The translations under genes were made by a program, and so were the position numbers. Of a stretch of DNA of 64,000 nucleotides, positions 1 through 12,407 are shown one piece after another (position 1 is the stretch's first letter; every line of letters begins with the position of its first letter). The notes under the pieces were generated by a model. The model saw only the letters and a program-made list of their open reading frames with translations, made no database searches and was not told where the DNA came from. The stretch spans positions 665,847,591-665,911,590 of the forward strand of contig OY856409.1 of assembly GCA_963693085.1 (NCBI GenBank), read 5' to 3'. The stretch is from Alisma plantago-aquatica (lineage: Eukaryota; Streptophyta; Magnoliopsida; Alismatales; Alismataceae).

Positions 1-2
1 CT

Positions 3-3000
3 GATGCAGTGGTCAATCCACGGGTAGTGGCAGGTCAGATGGAACTTTTATATTCTGATATGTCTACATCCTGTGTTGTATGTGTTCTGATTGACCCGGG
101 TGCTACGCACTCTTTTATCACTCGGAGAGTGATTCGTAACTGCAATATGACGGTTAGTCATAGGGCAGATAGTTTGTTGTTGGAGACTCCGTTGAGTGGG
201 TATGCCATTTTGCAGGAGGTATGTTCTCCCTACACCCTCTTCTTTTCTGATCATCGCATTCAAGTGGACCTAATACCACTTGATATGCAAGGATTTGATA
301 TAATCCTCGGGATGGATACCTTAGAAAGGTATAGAGTTGTCTTGGATTGTGAATCCAAGTTGGCTGTGTTTGCTGATGAAGGCAACACATGGATCTTTCA
401 AGGTGAAAGAAAGATTCTGCCCACCTGTCTTGTATCAGCTATGGTTGCTGATAAGCTGTTGAGGCAAGGATGTTATGCATTCTTGGCCCATGTGGTAGAT
501 GTTACCAAGGAAAGTTCCAATCCTATTGAAGTTCCCATAGTCAGGGAATTCGAGGATGTGTTTCCTGAAGAACTTCCTGGTATACCACCACCTCGGGAGA
601 TTGATTTTGAGATCAATTTGGTCCCAGATACGAAACCTATAGCCCAGACAGCGTATAGGATGGAGCCTGCTGAGATGGCAGAACTCAAGAAACAGCTTCA
701 AGAGTTACTTGAGAAAGGTTTTATCCGACCGAGCACTTCACCTTGGGGTGCTCCGGTTTTGTTTGTTAGAAAGAAAGATGGGTCAATGCGGTTGTGCATT
801 GACTACAAACAACTTAATAAAGTAACAATAAAGAACAAGTACCCTTTGCCGAGGATTGATGATCTTTTTGACCAGTTGTGTGGTGCAACCGTCTTCTCAA
901 AGATAGACCTGAGGTCTGGATATCATCAACTCCATATTAAGGATAGTGACATATCCAAGTCTGCCTTTAGGACAAGATATGGTCACTATGAGTTCACGGT
1001 TATGTCGTTTGGCCTAACCAATGCACCGGCTGCATTCATGGAACTCATGAATAGAGTTTTTCAACCCTTCCTTGATCAGTGTGTTGTCGTCTTCATAGAT
1101 GACATTCTGATCTATAGTAAGGATGCTCAGCAGCATAAGCAGCATCTTCGCCAAGCTTTGACCTTGCTAAGAGAACATAAGCTGTATGCTAAGTTTAGCA
1201 AGTGTGAGTTCTGGCTGCCGGAGGTATCTTTTCTTGGACATGTGATATCTGCCTCAGGAATTCGTGTTGACCCTGCAAAGGTAGAATCTGTTCTACAATG
1301 GGAACAACTGAAGATGCCGACGGAGATTCGAAGCTTCTTGGGGTTAGCAGGCTATTATCGAAGGTTCATTAAGAATTTCAGTTCCATAGCCTTACCCTTG
1401 ACTAAGTTGACCCGGAAAGATGTTCCTTTTGTTTGGAGTGATAAGTGTCAGCAATCTTTCCAGCTTTTGAAGGAGAAGTTGACAAGTGCACCCATATTTG
1501 TGCTACCTGAGCAAGGCAAAGGATATATAGTTTTCTGTTATGCTTCTAAGAATGGACTAGGGTGTGTGTTGATGCAGGATAAACAAGTAATTTCTTTTGC
1601 TTCCCGACAGCTTAAGAAGCACGATGAGAATTATCCAACACACGATCTAGAGTTAGCTGTCGTGGTTCATGCATTAAAAATATGGAGGCATTGTCTCTAC
1701 GGAGAGACATTCCAAATTTTCACAGATCACAAGAACCTTAAGTATATCTTCTCTCAGCATGAGCTTAACATGAGGCAATGTCGCTGGATGGATTTAATCA
1801 AGGACTACGACTATACAATTGATTACCATCCAGGGAAGGCCAATGTTGTTGCAGATGCCTTGAGTAGGAAATCAGCAACATCAACCATGGATAGAGCACA
1901 ACTAAACTCTTTAGTATGCTCTAAGAGAGATATGCTTATCTCTTTAAGGCAAGACAATGTACAGTTGAAGGTGTCATTGTTAGCCGGGTTGATGGCTGAG
2001 ATGCATATTAAACCTACCCTAAGAGAGCAGATTAAGGAGGCACAACATGTTGATGTTGTAGTTCAGCAGATTAGATCAGAGTATGGAAATGAGAAGCGAG
2101 ATAGTTTCTATGATTCAGATGATCATGTAGCATGTTATCATGGGAGGATGATAGTGCCGGATGTGGATAACTTGAGGAAGTTAGTCCTGGAAGAAGCTCA
2201 TTCTTCAATGTACGCTATGCATCCAGGGAGCACCAAGATGTATCGAAACTTGAAAGATATGTATTGGTGGCCTGGAATGAAGAAGGATGTTGCAGAATTT
2301 GTTCTGAGATGTCCTGTGTGTCAGCAAGTTAAAGCTGAACACCAGAAGCCTGCAGGAACAATGCAACCTTTACCCATACCACAGTGGAAGTGGGACCATG
2401 TTACCATGGACTTTGTTGTTGGCCTACCCAGGACAAGCAAAGGACATGATTCCATTTGGGTAGTTGTAGATAGGTTGACTAAGACAGCACATTTCTTACC
2501 TGTCAAAACAACCTATTCTGCTGAAAGGTTATCACAGTTGTATGTTCAAGAGATAGTGCGTTTGCACGGAGTTCCTATCACTATAGTTTCTGACAGAGGT
2601 CCCCAGTTTACAAGTCATTTTTGGGAACGACTTCATAATGCTTTAGGCACCCAGTTAAGGTTTAGTACGACCTTTCATCCACAGACTGATGGATAGTCAG
2701 AAAGGACCATACAGACCTTGGAAGACCTGTTGAGAACATGTGTTCTCCAGTTTACCGGAAGTTGGGATCTACACCTAAGCTTGATAGAGTTTGCCTATAA
2801 CAATAGCTATCAGCATAGTATTGATATGGCACCTTATGAAGCCTTTTATGGTAGACGTTGTAGATCACCCTTGTGTTGGTATGAGACTGGTGAGCATCAG
2901 TTGTTAGGACCTGATCTTGTGCAGCAAACTACAGAAAAGATTAAGGTAATACATCAACAGATTAAGACTGCACAAGATAGGTAGAAATCTTATGCTGACA

Positions 3001-3446
3001 AGCGTCGTAGACCCTTAGAGTTCCAGGTCGGAGACAGAGTGTATCTCAAAGTCTCGCCTTGGAAAGGAGTCCTTCGTTTTGGAAAGAAAGGGAAGTTAGC
3101 TCCTAGATTTATGGGGCCTTATCCAATCATTGAACGGATTGGAAAAGTAGCCTATAAACTAGAGCTGCCACCAGAGTTATAGAGGTTACATCCTGTGTTT
3201 CACATTTCTATGCTAAAGAAATGTCACCCAGACACTGAGTCAGTTCTACAACCTATGGAGGTAGAATTGAATGATGATATATCTTATGAGGAAGGACCAG
3301 TGTCAATCCTTGATAGCAGAATTAAAAAGTTAAAGAAGAAATATTTAAGCCGTGTGAAAGTCCTCTGGAACCACCGTGGTGTTGAAGAAGCCACTTGGGA
3401 ACTAGAGGATGAGATGAGAAGGAAATACCCTGCCCTTTTCTCTTAA
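3..3446 (+). pseudogene. Ty3/gypsy chromovirus pol (PR-RT-RNaseH-IN-chromodomain), broken, 5' end outside window
   Basis: One reading frame is open from the left edge and encodes the retroelement polyprotein; gag lies outside the window. Counting from the GTG codon at 9, the protease motif DPGATHSF is at residues 29-36 and the RT active site FIDD at 362-365. RNase H follows, then integrase with an HHCC zinc-binding region and the D, D and E catalytic positions. The C-terminus (about 3290-3446) resembles the chromodomain typical of plant chromoviruses. Three in-frame TAG stops interrupt it at 2694-2696, 2982-2984 and 3180-3182, with no frameshift between them. The first RNase H catalytic Asp is replaced by Tyr (codon 1539-1541). 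A PPT and LTR follow directly. Lineage resembles Tekay/Del by family knowledge. The copy is defective. Confidence 0.95.
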
Positions 3447-3480
3447 TACGTTTTATCGATTTCGGGGACGAAATCCTTGT

Positions 3481-3490
3481 AAGGGGTGGA
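3481..3490 (+). other. Polypurine tract of the chromovirus
   Basis: AAGGGGTGGA lies 5 bp upstream of the LTR start at 3496. The surrounding string (about 3458-3510) recurs almost unchanged at 23300-23355 before the second long LTR. This is the expected plus-strand primer site for reverse transcription. Confidence 0.85.
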
Positions 3491-3495
3491 TAATT

Positions 3496-6400
3496 TGTAA
3501 CATCCCTGACCTGGGTTAAGAACTAACCCTAGGTGTTTTGCCTAATTATGTAATTAAGATACTTGTGATTACCTTTTGGCATGTAATTAAACTTCTGAGG
3601 AACACATATTTCCATTTCTGTCCTAATTAAACAATGTTTTAGTATTGTTTTGTAATACAGGGACCTATGTGCAAATTACCCAGCTAAAGGGGTTAACTTG
3701 AAAATTTCACATGTTGACATGTTCCTTTGATGTTGAGACATCATGAGAATGATTATGGTAAAATTTGAAGGATTTCCCAAGCTTGGGCACCAAGGTGCAG
3801 CTGTGGAAGCAATCCCTGTGCTCGAAACCCTGGTTTTGGGCTAAAATGCAATTTACCCAAAATTTGGGGTGCAACTTGTAATTTTCATCTTCCAAAATAT
3901 ATTTTATAACTATTGTCATCATTTAGAGTATAAATGATGAAGAAGGCACTTTATTTGAATAATCATATAATAAAGAACACCTTTGTGATTGAATAATCAA
4001 GGTGTATGTATAATAGCCCTTTTATGTGTATGCTTTAGTGATGGGTTGATCCTCTTTGCCTTCAATTCTTGACCTTAGAAGGAGTTTGTCCTTAGAAATA
4101 AAGGGTAGGGACGAACAAAGAAGAAAGGAAGGACTTAGATGAGAAATGGGATAAAGTAGAAGCTTTATGGAGAAATTTCACCCAAAATGTATATATCACT
4201 TCCTTTGCAAGCAAAGGAACGTTTCTTTCATTCCCTCACTTATTCCCCTTGCTCAAACTGACTAAGGCAGAGCTCTGGAGCATAGGAGAACGACCAGGGA
4301 GTTCAAGGTAAGTTTGGATCATTCCTTTTGCTCGAATTCATGGAGGAAACTCGATTTCAAGGTTGAATTCATGGCTAGCTCACCTAGCTTTATCTTTCTA
4401 GCCATTCCTTTCCAACTTTTCCTTGGAGAATTCACCTTGGCCGACATGTGGAGCTCAAAGACGCCATTAAATACCTGAAGCTTGGAAGCTTGGAACTCAA
4501 GGAACAACCTTTAGGCGGGTTTTATAACTCTAAACCTTATGCTTTAATTATACATCTTTTTCTATGCATATAGTTGCTAGTTCTTCTTCTTCCCTATCTT
4601 CCCTTGCATCCTTGCAAGCAAAATCATGAAGGACTGATACTGTTCTTGAGGTAGAAGATAAGGGCGTTAATTCCTATGCTTATCTACGGATTTCCACTTT
4701 ACTAAATGGTCCTAACCAATTGCCCATGTGGTTTGCACAACCGTTTGGTGGGCAAACGGTTTCAGGGTCGTATGGAGGCAAACGGTCTTCAAGACCATTT
4801 GTTCCAGTTGACCAAGCGACGACCGAATGGGAATCCTGTTCCTAATTATGTAGTCTGATCACCCATCATATTTGAGGGATTAACTCCAAAGTAATTGTGA
4901 GATATAAGCAAATCAATTAGCAAATCCAATTGAATTAAGTTCTGATTTTCAATCTGTTTAATTTTCCCTTTTTGGGCAAACGGTCTCAAGACCATTTAAG
5001 ATGGTTGACCAAGAGTTGACCGTTTGGGATTACTGTTCCTAATAATGTTGGTTGATGACCCACAAAATTTGATGGCTTAATTCCAAACGAGTCATGAGTT
5101 GAAGGCTAATCAATAGGGCAAACCCTAATTGAAATCAGTGCTGAAATCCCAATGAGTTCATCAGAGATTTTGGGTTGATTAGCCCAAACGGTCTCAAGAC
5201 CGTTTGGGGAATCATCCAAACGGTCTCAAGACCGTTTGAGGATCACCCAAGACCGTTTAGAGGTCTGGGGTCAAGAATAGTTGACCAATTGAAGGTCCAA
5301 AGGTACCAAACCATATTGCAATTAAGTATTGATATGATGATCAACTCAATAGATCAAACCTTGATGAATTTTCACTAGAGTCCAAAGATTGGATGGGCAA
5401 ACGGTCTCAAGACCGTTTGGAACTCATCCAAACGGTCTCAAGACCGTTTGGTGTCAACCCAAGACCGTTTGGAGGTCTAGGGTTAAGGTAATTTGATCAA
5501 TTGAGGGCCCAATTACAATGGGTTATTGAAATAATCAAATTGCTGATTTGTGACTTATTTAAGGTTCAACCCCTATCAAATCAACTTAGATTTTGATGAA
5601 TTCTTGGGCAAACGGTCTCAAGACCGTTTGGAGGTTATCCAAACGATCCCAAGACCGTTTGGGCCAAGTTTGAGCCCGATTGAAGGTTAATTGATGGGAT
5701 CAACTTCGATTTGATTCACATTGTTGAGTGTTGATGGTTGAACGATTATAGACCTTAATTGAACCAATTCCAACCCTTTTTGGATATTAATTGAGGGTCA
5801 ATTGAGTGACCAATTGGTTAAGGATAACCCTGATTGTCTCAATTGATAAGTGGATAACAAGGATTTGTCCAATTGAAGGCTACAACATAGAAAACCCCAA
5901 TCGTTTATAACCTTTAATCCATTTTTGAGGTCCAAACGGTTTGAGCCCATTTGGACCAAACGGTCTCAAGACCGTTCGGGCTCAAACGATCTCAAGGTCG
6001 TTTGGACCAATCGATCTCAAGATCGTTTAAGATCAAACGGTTTCAAACCGCATAAGCTTCAAACGGTTTTAAAGTCAACTTTCCCCAAACGGTCAACACA
6101 CCCAAACGGTCTCAAGACCGTTTGAGGTCAAACGGTCTCAAGACCGTTTGGTGGTTGAAGGTTGAAACCGTTTGAAGGTTTTCAAGGTTGTTTATACTTA
6201 ATCACTTGAAGGTGTAAATGGTTCAATGGTGATCTAATCTAAACCCTAATGGTAACTTAGGACATTAAGGGACTAAATGACTAATGAATTGACCCATGAT
6301 GACGATCAATGGGTAATTTACCAAAATACCCTTGAAGGGTTCAATTGAGTAATACCTTGTTCTAATCAAACCCTAATCACATGATAGTGGTGATTTGGCT

Positions 6401-8311
6401 TATGATAGTCAATAAGGACTTAACCCAACCTAATCTAGAGTGATGTAATCATTACCTATGAGTAAGAGGAGAGAGAAGATCCCAATTATGGTTGAAATCC
6501 AAGTAAAATACCTTCAATATATATATGAATGTGCATGATTAGGGTATGATCCACCTATGTGAAATCATGGAAACCCTAATTATGATAATTAGTGAATCTT
6601 AACCTAACTTGAGGGCATTACTGATGATGATTTTATACATGATGATGCTATGAGCTCAATTCACCATAATGTGAATAATAAACCCTAATTCTAGGGTGAT
6701 GGCATGTAATGTGAATAGTAAACCCTAATTGATGAGAATTAGGGAACTTAGCTCTTATGGCAAGAGTGGAAAGTATAATTCTTGATTTGAATTGCTTTTA
6801 TCAGTTGAATTAACCTTGCAGGTTCTGATATGAAGATGATCATATCCAGGTATGGATGATGATGCTATATTCATTAAAAGCATGTTGTTAGCTTTATGAA
6901 TAGTAAAATATCGTGATGCCTTGTCAATGGCAACCTATGAATTAAATGGGCTGTGAGAGCCATAAATACCATCAAGGTCATGCTTTAGAGATGACTTGTG
7001 ATGAATGTATTGAGAAATGATGATTGATGAGAGTTAGGCTTGTTACATTTAGTATTCTCATTTCATAGCTGTTATGCTAATGTTATTGTTTGAAGAACAA
7101 TGTATGATGTTAAAAGAATACTGAATGTACCTAACTAATCAAGTGTAATGTAGAGCCCTGATCATAGATCCATCATTGTCAGAGATCAAATGATGGTGAA
7201 ACATGTTTTCCTAAGGGAACTCCTGGATCACATACTTTTGAGTATGTGGGGTATATGGATGTGTAGAACCTTACATCCTAGTGTAGGTGTTTGATGTAGA
7301 TGTGTAATCCATCAATCCTTCACTACAATCTCATATCGTATCAGTGGATGGTAAACATGAAACCTCCTGATGATGAAGAAAACACAGATATTTGTATCAG
7401 TGGAAGATAAACATGAAATCTCCTGATGACGAAGAGAATACAGAATGCCACTGTAACTCTAAAATAGCGAAGGACCAGATTACCCTGGTAAGCTATTATA
7501 GTAGAGGCACGAGATGTCCTACAAGTAATCCTCTTACTGACTGAGGAAGGTGAAGGTCATGAGAATCCGGCTCTTTCGATGACCTAGTATGATACCGAAG
7601 CACTTAGCAGTGATTGGTTGAAGTATGAGTGGTAAACCTCATCTCCACAGGGCATAAAAGTAATGTTTGAAAAACATAATCCACAATGTAGCATACCTGT
7701 TAGAGATAACTACGAGTTGATTGATTGATGTTACACTGTATAGTGCAAAATGTCTTCATGTTTCATAACTGTTGAACTCATGCTTACTATTATATCTGAT
7801 GTTGAATACTTTGAAGCTTTTACTGCTTAAGTTATTCTTTGAGGTGCTATAATAAAGCTTCTGGCGTAGAGTTATAACTCTCGCTGGGACAATTATGTAA
7901 AATTGTCTCACCCCGTAGTCTTCAACTTTTTAGGTGGACGTCGAGGACGGAGGAACAGGTCTACAGGTGACCAGTCCCAGCAGCAGCAGCACCAGGGGCA
8001 GCAATGAAATCTCAGGTGGAGATTTAGCCTGCCATGTGGTGTAGTTAGAGTCAGTCCTATGTGTCCTCTGTACTCTCAGGTCTTGGAGTCTTTTGGTCTG
8101 AGATTTTGGTTATGAGTTCTTGAGATTTTGTATCATGTTGTATATAATTACTCAAGAAGTAATTCTCAAAGATGTAAACAGTTTATCTCCTTTTATAAAA
8201 GACGTTTTTATGGATTCAAGCTCTTATCTCGAAAAGTTTTAATTTTCCGTGATTTTTGTCTTCCGCTGTTAATCGAACCGCTTCTGCTACGTTTAAATCG
8301 TGTTTATATCA
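3496..8311 (+). repeat. LTR1, long chromovirus LTR (about 4.8 kb)
   Basis: It starts TGTAACATCCC directly after the PPT and ends near TATATCA at 8311, just before a primer-site-like sequence. Homology to LTR2 (23340-28672) is obvious but diverged, roughly 70-75 percent by eye at the 5' end. Shared landmarks include the opening about 200 bp, the palindrome array and a conserved block near 7866-7990 (GAGTTATAACTCTCGCTGGG... followed by TTTTTAGGTGGACG), which has counterparts at 28158 and 32395. It serves as 3' LTR of the pol at the left edge and may also serve as 5' LTR of the derivative to its right. No credible gene lies inside. The exact 3' end is uncertain because the last bases differ from LTR2. 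Confidence 0.8.
4738..6180. repeat. Palindrome array in LTR1 (CCAAACGGTCT arms)
   Basis: More than a dozen perfect or degenerate copies of an inverted repeat with arms CCAAACGGTCT / AGACCGTTTGG around a 2-nt CA centre. Clear copies are near 5184, 5216, 5398, 5428, 5609, 6103 and 6128, and degenerate ones lie at 4738-4815, 4977 and 5934-6060. Many occur as close pairs about 30 bp apart. The same motif family is in LTR2. Confidence 0.85.
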
Positions 8312-8330
8312 TGGTTTGGAGATCAGAGCC
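8312..8330 (+). other. Candidate primer-binding site after LTR1
   Basis: TGGTTTGGAGATCAGAGCC follows a CA that could end LTR1. It keeps ATCAGAGCC of the usual tRNA-iMet site TGGTATCAGAGCC, with a small change upstream. This supports LTR1 acting as a 5' LTR for the region to its right. Confidence 0.5.
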
Positions 8331-9077
8331 CACAAGAACAGTGGAAATGTGGGAAAGATTAATAAATGGCAAGAAAGTAGACTCTGCCATAAGTCTTGAC
8401 AAATAGTACATCTGTGATGGTAGTGCCCAGGGAGGGGCCATAAGCTATGAATTAAGGTAAGGTCTCTATAATTCTAGAGACATTTTCCTAGATATTTTGA
8501 AAAGACAAAGTTTTTGGTGTCACCAATGCAATAAATGCCTAGTGCCCCAGGGCAGTAGCCACTAAGTGAAGGCAAAAGCAACAACATGAAATAACTAAAC
8601 ACTATGTGTTGAGCCAACCTAAAGTAGTAGATAACCATGATGGGTAATAGTAAAATGAAATATATTCATTCTGATACTTTATTTGATGATTCTATATGTT
8701 GTAGTTGTTTTTGAGCTTCCTTTGACTAGTCCTATAAGGACACAAGGGAGATGAGAACTTATATCTTACTCAGTGTTCCTTAAAATGTTTTATAATCTCC
8801 CTTATCTGTGTGTTGAAAGATGAGATATAGATGTGATGCCTGAAGAATATTCAAGTATGGAAAATCATGTGTGTATAATGATATGAAAAGTGAGGAATAT
8901 GATAGTAAATAAAGTGCATACTACCTAATCTCAATACTTGTATACCCTGGCCAGGAATATGATTATTGCAGATAAGGCAAGTATGAAACTCTTAGATTGT
9001 TATCTTTTTTATTACTCTGTTCAAGTAGTCATTCTGAAACAATCTAGAGAGTATAATGAAATTAAATAAGAAGTGCT
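8331..9077 (+). other. Non-coding internal region of the derivative
   Basis: About 750 bp of AT-rich DNA with no convincing reading frame. It shows no retroelement protein motif on either strand and leads into the minisatellite. Confidence 0.5.
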
Positions 9078-9300
9078 AAGTGAAATTTTTCCAAATAAAC
9101 TACTTAGTGAACATACTCAGTGAACCTTCTTAGTGAATTTCTCCAAAACAAACTACTTAGTGAACATAGTTAGTGAATATTCTCAGTGAACTTCCTCAGT
9201 GAATAATTTCAAAATAACATACTTAGTGAACATTCTCAGTGAACTTCCTTAGTGAATACTTTCAAAATAACATACTCAGTGAACATACTCAGCGAACTTG
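9078..9300 (+). repeat. Minisatellite 'CTCAGTGAAC', left part
   Basis: Tandem copies of a short core (CTCAGTGAACAT / CTTAGTGAA) alternate with TTTCAAAATAACA-type spacers, giving a higher-order unit of about 50 bp. The array is interrupted at 9300 by the Athila element and resumes at 22304. Confidence 0.85.
9296..9300 (+). repeat. Target-site duplication ACTTG, left copy
   Basis: ACTTG directly precedes the left LTR (TGACATGC...) and is repeated at 22299-22303 after the right LTR (...GCATCA). Confidence 0.93.
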
Positions 9301-10916
9301 TGACATGCTTTTTACGTGCGTAGAAACGCAAGTGTACGCGTCAATCTAATATAGGCCTTTGTGAGGCCCGAGTCGAACTCAGGGACACGTGAATTATCAG
9401 AGACTACTACTAACTACTCGCAATCAGCTAGACCGATTAAAAAGTTGGAGGTTGTTGATAAAATTAAAAGAAAATAAAATAAAACAAAACAAAGCAATCG
9501 ATGAAATGTTTAGTTTAATCAATTTAAGTGGGAATCTTTAGGATTGTGGTTTCACCACGGGTTATCCTTATATGAATTTCTATATAGTCACTCAGATTCA
9601 TCTCTCTATCCGGGTAGTGGCCTGATATCATAATTGCCCACTGTCATGGTACAATTCAGTACCTATGTCTAGGTCGGTTCCACCGTCATAGCGACCTATA
9701 CCCTAAACTAGGTGCATTAGAGTCGATCTCACGGTATTCACCATTAATCTTACACCACCTTGTTCAAGGGATTTGTCAATTAATGTGAATTTCGTCTCTT
9801 TTCAACCATTAATTCTTCTTTCAAAGTAATTAAGGGCATTAGGTTATTATTATGGTGATCAAGCATAACAATATAATTGAGACAGTGAAATCATACCACG
9901 GATTTAAGAGATAAATGATGAATTACTATGATAAAATCGTCATACAATGATTTCCCGGGCTACTCCCAGTCCTAAAGATAAAGGGGATTAGCCCCGCATG
10001 TTCATCTCAAAGCAAAACATGGTAGAGAAAAGGGGAAACATGGAGAAAAACGTGATTGAGTGGTGAAACCCCTGAACGGAGAAGATCCAATCGCTCCTTG
10101 GCGTAGAATACGCGTTCTCCCGCCTTTCGGTGGTGGAAATCATCTTCTTCGGCATCCGGAACGACTGGGGCGTGCTTCTGGGCTCCGTTCTTCTCTCCAT
10201 CCTTCTCGGGACGTGTGCAGCAGCTAATGACGTGATCGATTGCTCTTGGCTGCCGTCATTAGGTATATTCTCCAAATTAGGTCGCCAAATTACCACAGCC
10301 GTCAGATTTAGATCAATTTGAAGCAAACATGTATCTAACGGTGTCGATACCATCGACGCGAGTCGATGGTATCGACCCTGCACTGTATCGGCTGGATTTC
10401 TTTTCTTTTCTTTGTCGCAACTGATGCCACCTCAATACCATCGACGCGGGTCGATGGTATCGACATTCATAGGCGTCAGTTTTGTCCTTTTACCGTCGCT
10501 GTAGCTCCACTAGTCGATGGTATCGACATTTGTGTCGATAGTATCGACTCTCTTTTCTGAAGCAACCTGATGTTATCTCGATACCATCGACTCTCCTGTC
10601 GATAGTATCAAGATTTTACTACTCCTTGCTACTGGCTGCCTGTGGTCCGGTCGATGGTATCAACCACTGTCGATGGTATCGACAGCAGAAGATACTTATT
10701 TTTCCTGAAATTTCAACATGAAACCAAATTAGCTGAAACAAAACATATTCTTGTGATAATTTATGCTCAAAATATTGAAATAAGGGAGATTTGACGTAGA
10801 GAATGATCATAGACCAAAGTAAATGAATTATGCAATATTAACCACCAAAATGACTAATAAATGAATAAAACACAAGTAAAATATGTCTCTAAATGTGACT
10901 CAAAATCATCGCATCA
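9301..10916 (-). repeat. Athila 3' LTR (1,616 bp)
   Basis: On the plus strand it reads TGACATGC...GCATCA and matches 20684-22298 along its whole length. It carries five pairs of GTCGAT-palindromes at 10343-10683. Short open frames are found in both LTR copies but simply reflect their common origin. Confidence 0.95.
10343..10683. repeat. Five pairs of 15-bp palindromes in the 3' LTR
   Basis: Core GTCGAT-NNN-ATCGAC. Starts fall in pairs: 10343/10362, about 10431/10450, 10513/10534, about 10577/10598 and 10650/10669. The offset within pairs is 18-21 bp, close to two helical turns. In the first two pairs the second member is the reverse complement of the first. A few copies have lost a CG to CA. 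Confidence 0.9.
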
Positions 10917-10920
10917 AATT

Positions 10921-10934
10921 CCCCTAAGCTTGAA
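10921..10934 (-). other. Athila terminal polypurine tract
   Basis: On the minus strand TTCAAGCTTAGGGG precedes AATT and the 3' LTR. The same 14 bases occur at 12411-12424. Confidence 0.8.
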
Positions 10935-12406
10935 CATTGCTCGCCCTCGAGAAATAAAACTTTAGAATAGAATTGCCAGAGTCAACTAAAGAACAGATCA
11001 TCACAAAAAACATTACCATATGATCCCCACCAGACATTCATATTCCGGCCCTCACTAACCACAGAATGATAATTACCCTAAAGGCGACAGTAATCATCCA
11101 TAAAAGATTTCTACCTCAAAACTGATGAACACTATCACATAAGGCAGTTAACATAATAAAATTCGCCGGTTCAGACTCGGTGCATCTTGTGATATCCTAT
11201 ACTACGTTGCTCGCCCTAACTACCATCTACATGGAAGCAACTCTCCTAATATTCACAAATGAGGAGAAAATCATGGTGTCCTACCAATTCGAGCAACGGG
11301 TGGATGGAATGGGTGGATAACGGTAGAAATGGAAGCAGTATACGGTTTCAACATGCATAAAACAAGAATGCCCTAAATGATACATTTTCACATGAACATG
11401 CCCTAATGCCTAAGATTGGGTGGAATGATGCATGAACTAACATCCCGTCTCAAAATGAGATGGAATATCTAACTGAGCTACATCATGTACTTACTCATCT
11501 TAAAATGTGAATGAGACTATGTTCCTTTCTCCTTCTTATTCTACTTGCTTCTCAATAATTTCTTTTTCTTTTTCATTTCATCATATATTTTTTTATTTTT
11601 TTTAACTCTTTTTTCTTAAGCCCTTATATCCATAATTGACAATGAATTATTTGTTGGGCTCACTTTTTCTGCATAGCTCAAATATTTGAAGCATTTATGA
11701 AGGTATGAAACAAGCTAATCACCTTTAAAGAAGAAATAAGTTACATGATGTGCTCTATGCATAGAAATTATGAATGTAGCTAAATGACACACACCTAAGG
11801 ATAATGTGCATATATTTTTTTATTTTCATATAAAACATGTGAAAGTGGTTGCAATGCAAAACCTATCTATATGAGATGCAATCCAAAAGATTAAAACCGT
11901 AAAGTACTTCCAATTCTTATGGTGGATTGTGAAAAACAATGAGGTGGAAAGATCACAAGACTAATTGACTGAACCTTTGAAAATCATTATGTGTCCCTCC
12001 TTACTGACCTATGTAATAGTTAAAAGGTTTCTCTCTCTTACTTCAAATTAGAGGCTCATTATCATTTGGTTAGTTTAGGCTCACACAACCAAATCCATCC
12101 ACTTTTCATGAATCATGAGGAATGTACAATTGTGATTTTCTATTTTAGAGTTGACAAAACCAATCATTTTCTTAAGTTATGTGCTCAAAGTTGAACAACA
12201 CAAGCTTGCGAACACTCAAATCTTTTTTTCATTTTCCCTTAATTCCCATGCACAAGCAATTGAGATGACACAAGACTTAAGACATCCATAATTACACTAG
12301 ATAGAATGTGGATCCTACAAACAAACTAAGATTGCAAGAAATAAATGACAAGAAACAACAAAATAAAACGAAAAACTGAGAAAGTAAAAGATAGAGTTGT
12401 TCCAAC
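10935..12406 (-). other. Non-coding region between third ORF and 3' LTR, partly conserved
   Basis: About 1.5 kb without a credible ORF. Blocks recur in the second Athila element at 59630-61150. Examples are CTACCATCTACATGGAAGCA (near 11221 and 59919), the GAGCAACGGGTG block (near 11300 and 59993), and the stretch near 12300 (AGATAGAATGTGGATCCTAC) with a counterpart near 61060. Conservation without coding suggests an RNA-level or replication role, or simply shared ancestry. Confidence 0.6.
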
Positions 12407-12407
12407 T

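Noticed and set aside
8128..8406. 92-codon frame across the LTR1 end
   Set aside because: Lies across the LTR/primer-site junction, with no homologous frame in LTR2 or LTR3.
10130..10321. 63-codon plus-strand frame with a hydrophobic start, found in both Athila LTRs
   Set aside because: Antisense to the element and conserved only because the two LTRs share origin; no independent support.
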